Source of the DNA: Catellatospora vulcania
Lineage (GTDB): Bacteria; Actinomycetota; Actinomycetes; Mycobacteriales; Micromonosporaceae
Reading direction: 5' to 3'
Assembly: GCF_009720385.1 (NCBI RefSeq)
Contig: NZ_ML769301.1
Span: forward strand, 1 to 64,000
DNA length: 64,000 nucleotides
A model generated the notes under the pieces. The model made no database searches. It saw only the letters and a program-made list of their open reading frames with translations, and had not been told where the DNA came from. A program made the translations under genes and the position numbers. How positions within the stretch are numbered: the stretch's first letter is position 1; every line of letters begins with the position of its first letter. Below are positions 61,879-64,000 of the stretch, one piece after another.

Positions 61879-64000
61879 ATGAAAGTGCCCCGCAGGTCTG
61901 CCCGCTCCCTCCTATTCGCACCGCTCCAACGATGGACCGGAGGTCTGTCCGGCCGGGCGGCCGCGACGTTGGTCGCGCTGGCCACCATCGCCGGGTTGCT
62001 GACGGGCCCCACCGCAGCGCATGCAGCCCCCGACAACGACGGCCGGCTCAGCGTCCTGCTGTTCTACAAGCCCAACTTCCACGCCTCGAACGTGCAGGCC
62101 CGGCAGGCCGTGCGCGACCTGGCCGCCGAACTCGGCACGCAGTACGGCCAGCCGGTGGACATCCAGGAGACCGAGGACCCCGCGGCGTTCAACACCGCGA
62201 ACCTCGCCATCCGCGACACGGTCGTCTTCGCGCAGACGGGCGGTGTGCTGTTCAACGCGGCACAGCGCTCCGCGCTGGAGACCTACATCCGCGGCGGCGG
62301 CGGCTTCATGGGCATGCACTACACCGGCTGGTCGGTCGGTGAGAGCGAGCACGACGTCAACCCGTTCTACGCCCGCCTGGTCGGCGCCGCCTCCGAGGGC
62401 CACCCGGAGAATCCCGGGGTGCGGCCGGGCCGCGTGTTCGTGAAGAGCACCGGCCACCCGCTCGTCCAGAACGTGCCGGCCAGCATCACCCGCAGCGACG
62501 AGTGGTACGACTGGGTCGTCAACCCGGCGCCCTGGGTGCGCACCCTCATCGAGGCCGACGAGTCCTCCTACGGCATGGGCCGGCAGGGCTCCATGCACCC
62601 GGTCACCTGGTGCCAGCAGATCGACTCCGGCCGGTCCTGGTACACCTCGATGGGCCACGAGGGCACCGCGTACGCCGAGTCCTACATGCGCGCCCAGATG
62701 AAGAACGGCCTCGCCTACGCCGCCAAGCTGCTGGCCGCGGACTGCTCGCCGCCGGCCAAGGACCAGGCCGGCGGCTGGAGCGGCGTCACGCCGTGGCCGC
62801 TGGTCCCGATCAACATGGCGCTGACCTCTGACGGCCGGGTGCAGTCCTTCGGCAGCGTCGGCGGCTGGGGCAACGACACCACGCCCTACGACTGGACCGG
62901 CAACGACGGGGTCACCCAGGGCGGCCAGATGGAGGTCGACGTCTGGGATCCCGCCCAGCCGCGCACTTTGGCGAACGTCCGCAACGGCATCCTGCCGAAC
63001 ACCACGTACACCGACCTGTTCTGCGCCATGCAGGTGCAGTCCCCGCACGACCACTCCACCATGACGGTCGGCGGCGACGACGGCATGGGCGGCAACGCCC
63101 CCAACGACGGCGCGATCGGCGTCACCAGCTACTCCACCAACAACGGGCTGCAGAACGAAGCGCCCATGAACTACCCGCGCTGGTACCCGACGGGAACCAC
63201 CATGCCCAACGGCGACGTCGTCGTGCAGGGTGGCAGCCTCACCGGTGGACCGGGCGGGCGCGGTGTCCTCACCCCGGAGATCTACACCCCGGAGCAGGGC
63301 TCGGGCTGGAAGAAGCTCACCGGGGCCACGAACTCGGCCGCGTACGGTGACGGCGGGTCCGACCACGCCGGCGCGGACGAGAACCGCTGGTGGTACCCGC
63401 GCGCGTTCGTGTCCCCGACCACCGGGACGCTGTTCAACATCACCGGCTCGCAGATGTACGAGCTCAACCCGTACGGCAACAGCGGCACCGGTCAGCTGAC
63501 GCTGCGCGGCACCCTGCCGGCCAACATCTCCAACCAGGGTGCCAACGGCAACCCGGTCGGCGCCACGTCCACCGCCACGATGTTCCGCCCCGGCAAGATC
63601 CTGCAGGTCGGCGGCGGCTGGTGGGGCAACGGCGGTGGCCCCGACGGCGCCCGTGCCGGTTTCGTCGTCGACATCACCGGCGGCACCGCCAACCCGGTCG
63701 TCACGGCGACCCAGCCGATGAAGTACCAGCGCCACTGGGCGACCTCGACCCTGCTGCCCGACGGCCGGGTGCTGGTCACCGGCGGCGCCCGGGAGAACAA
63801 CGGCAACGGCGGCTACGTCACCAACCCCGAGATCTGGAACCCGGACACCGGCGCCTGGACCGAGGTCGTGATTCCGGCCGAGCACGCCCGGCTCTACCAC
63901 TCCACCGCCCTGCTCCTGCCCGACGGCCGGGTCATGATCGGCGGCGGTGGCGCGCCCGGTCCGCGCAACTACACCGACGTGGAGTACTACTCCCCGAACT
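61879..64000 (+). CDS. Secreted ThuA-domain plus galactose-oxidase-like propeller protein (cut by window edge)
   Basis: The frame is open from the ATG at 61879 (RBS AAGGGA) to the window end: 707 codons without a stop. Signal peptide 1-49 (RAAATLVALATIAGLL ... TAAHA). A ThuA/trehalose-utilisation glutamine-amidotransferase-like domain spans about 55-290: LSVLLFYKPNFHASNVQARQ, ALETYIRGGGGFMGMHYTGW, GHPLVQNVP, DEWYDW. A Kelch-type propeller as in galactose/glyoxal oxidases follows from about 300: MALTSDGRVQSFGSVGG, NYPRWYPTGTTMPNGDVVVQ, RHWATSTLLPDGRVLVTGGA, RLYHSTALLLPDGRVMIGGG. The C-terminal DUF1929 part with copper ligands must lie beyond the window. Probable extracellular sugar or aldehyde oxidase. 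Confidence 0.88.
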   Translation, partial: MKVPRRSARSLLFAPLQRWTGGLSGRAAATLVALATIAGLLTGPTAAHAAPDNDGRLSVLLFYKPNFHASNVQARQAVRDLAAELGTQYGQPVDIQETEDPAAFNTANLAIRDTVVFAQTGGVLFNAAQRSALETYIRGGGGFMGMHYTGWSVGESEHDVNPFYARLVGAASEGHPENPGVRPGRVFVKSTGHPLVQNVPASITRSDEWYDWVVNPAPWVRTLIEADESSYGMGRQGSMHPVTWCQQIDSGRSWYTSMGHEGTAYAESYMRAQMKNGLAYAAKLLAADCSPPAKDQAGGWSGVTPWPLVPINMALTSDGRVQSFGSVGGWGNDTTPYDWTGNDGVTQGGQMEVDVWDPAQPRTLANVRNGILPNTTYTDLFCAMQVQSPHDHSTMTVGGDDGMGGNAPNDGAIGVTSYSTNNGLQNEAPMNYPRWYPTGTTMPNGDVVVQGGSLTGGPGGRGVLTPEIYTPEQGSGWKKLTGATNSAAYGDGGSDHAGADENRWWYPRAFVSPTTGTLFNITGSQMYELNPYGNSGTGQLTLRGTLPANISNQGANGNPVGATSTATMFRPGKILQVGGGWWGNGGGPDGARAGFVVDITGGTANPVVTATQPMKYQRHWATSTLLPDGRVLVTGGARENNGNGGYVTNPEIWNPDTGAWTEVVIPAEHARLYHSTALLLPDGRVMIGGGGAPGPRNYTDVEYYSPN

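Overview
The window is high-GC DNA (roughly 70% G+C, strong G/C at third codon positions, many GTG starts) from an actinomycete. The gene content fits the family Micromonosporaceae: Tat and lipoprotein signal peptides, a DUF3040 protein, SARP, CGNR and IclR regulators, CopC-CopD, a GH11-CBM2 xylanase and many secreted proteins. This is inferred from gene style; no rRNA or complete tRNA is present to confirm the taxon.

Layout. 1-1300: the right edge of an integrated element, with the start of an IS481-type transposase at the left border and the 3' half of a tRNA-Pro gene (1252-1293), read as an attR scar. 1.5-6.3 kb: small hypothetical genes and two FnIII-domain proteins. 6.4-13 kb: carbohydrate and hydrolytic functions (GH63-like glucosidase, GH11 xylanase with a well-formed promoter, Tat lipoprotein alpha/beta hydrolase, S51 peptidase). 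13.4-15.9 kb: three consecutive genes for exported proteins, including a zinc metalloprotease. 15.9-19.4 kb: a four-TM protein, an Hsp20/MerR-type regulator pair with an inverted-repeat operator, DUF3040 and YdeI proteins. 19.5-24.7 kb (minus): two cupins followed by an ABC importer of the NMT1/THI5 type ending in an NCS1 permease. 25-28 kb: a 1009-aa secreted PA14/beta-propeller/CBM/DUF1080 protein.

28-36 kb is a patchwork of intact small genes (PRC-barrel, Rieske, CGNR regulator, acetyltransferase) and wrecks: a SARP regulator joined out of frame to the back half of a PaaK-like ligase, and a truncated hydrolase meeting a truncated TIR-domain gene tail to tail. 36-41 kb holds a secreted trypsin and an 822-aa protein with PDPPG repeats and a C-terminal PD-(D/E)XK nuclease, a good candidate polymorphic toxin. 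40.8-43.2 kb (minus) is a tightly overlapping operon (SAHH-like NAD protein, DUF985 cupin, EthD) behind a perfect palindrome. 44.7-45.4 kb is a small gene graveyard (HEAT, LacI). 45.5-49.6 kb has a SUKH protein and several membrane proteins of unknown role. 49.6-52.1 kb is a ycnI-copCD copper operon.

52.7-61.7 kb is the clearest metabolic unit. A divergent IclR regulator faces kduI-kduD, a four-gene ribose-type ABC importer with ATGA/GTGA overlaps, and an aldehyde dehydrogenase. Duplicated IclR-type sites flank the kduI promoter. It probably imports and processes an unsaturated or keto-uronate sugar. It is followed by a ThuA-plus-galactose-oxidase-like secreted protein that runs off the right edge.

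Three near-copies of a roughly 55-80 bp element (1332, 35268, 44680) are scattered beside broken or boundary DNA. Candidates for undescribed biology are the PDPPG-repeat toxin locus, the SAHH-like/cupin/EthD operon, the leaderless small membrane gene with its two-TM neighbour, and this dispersed repeat.
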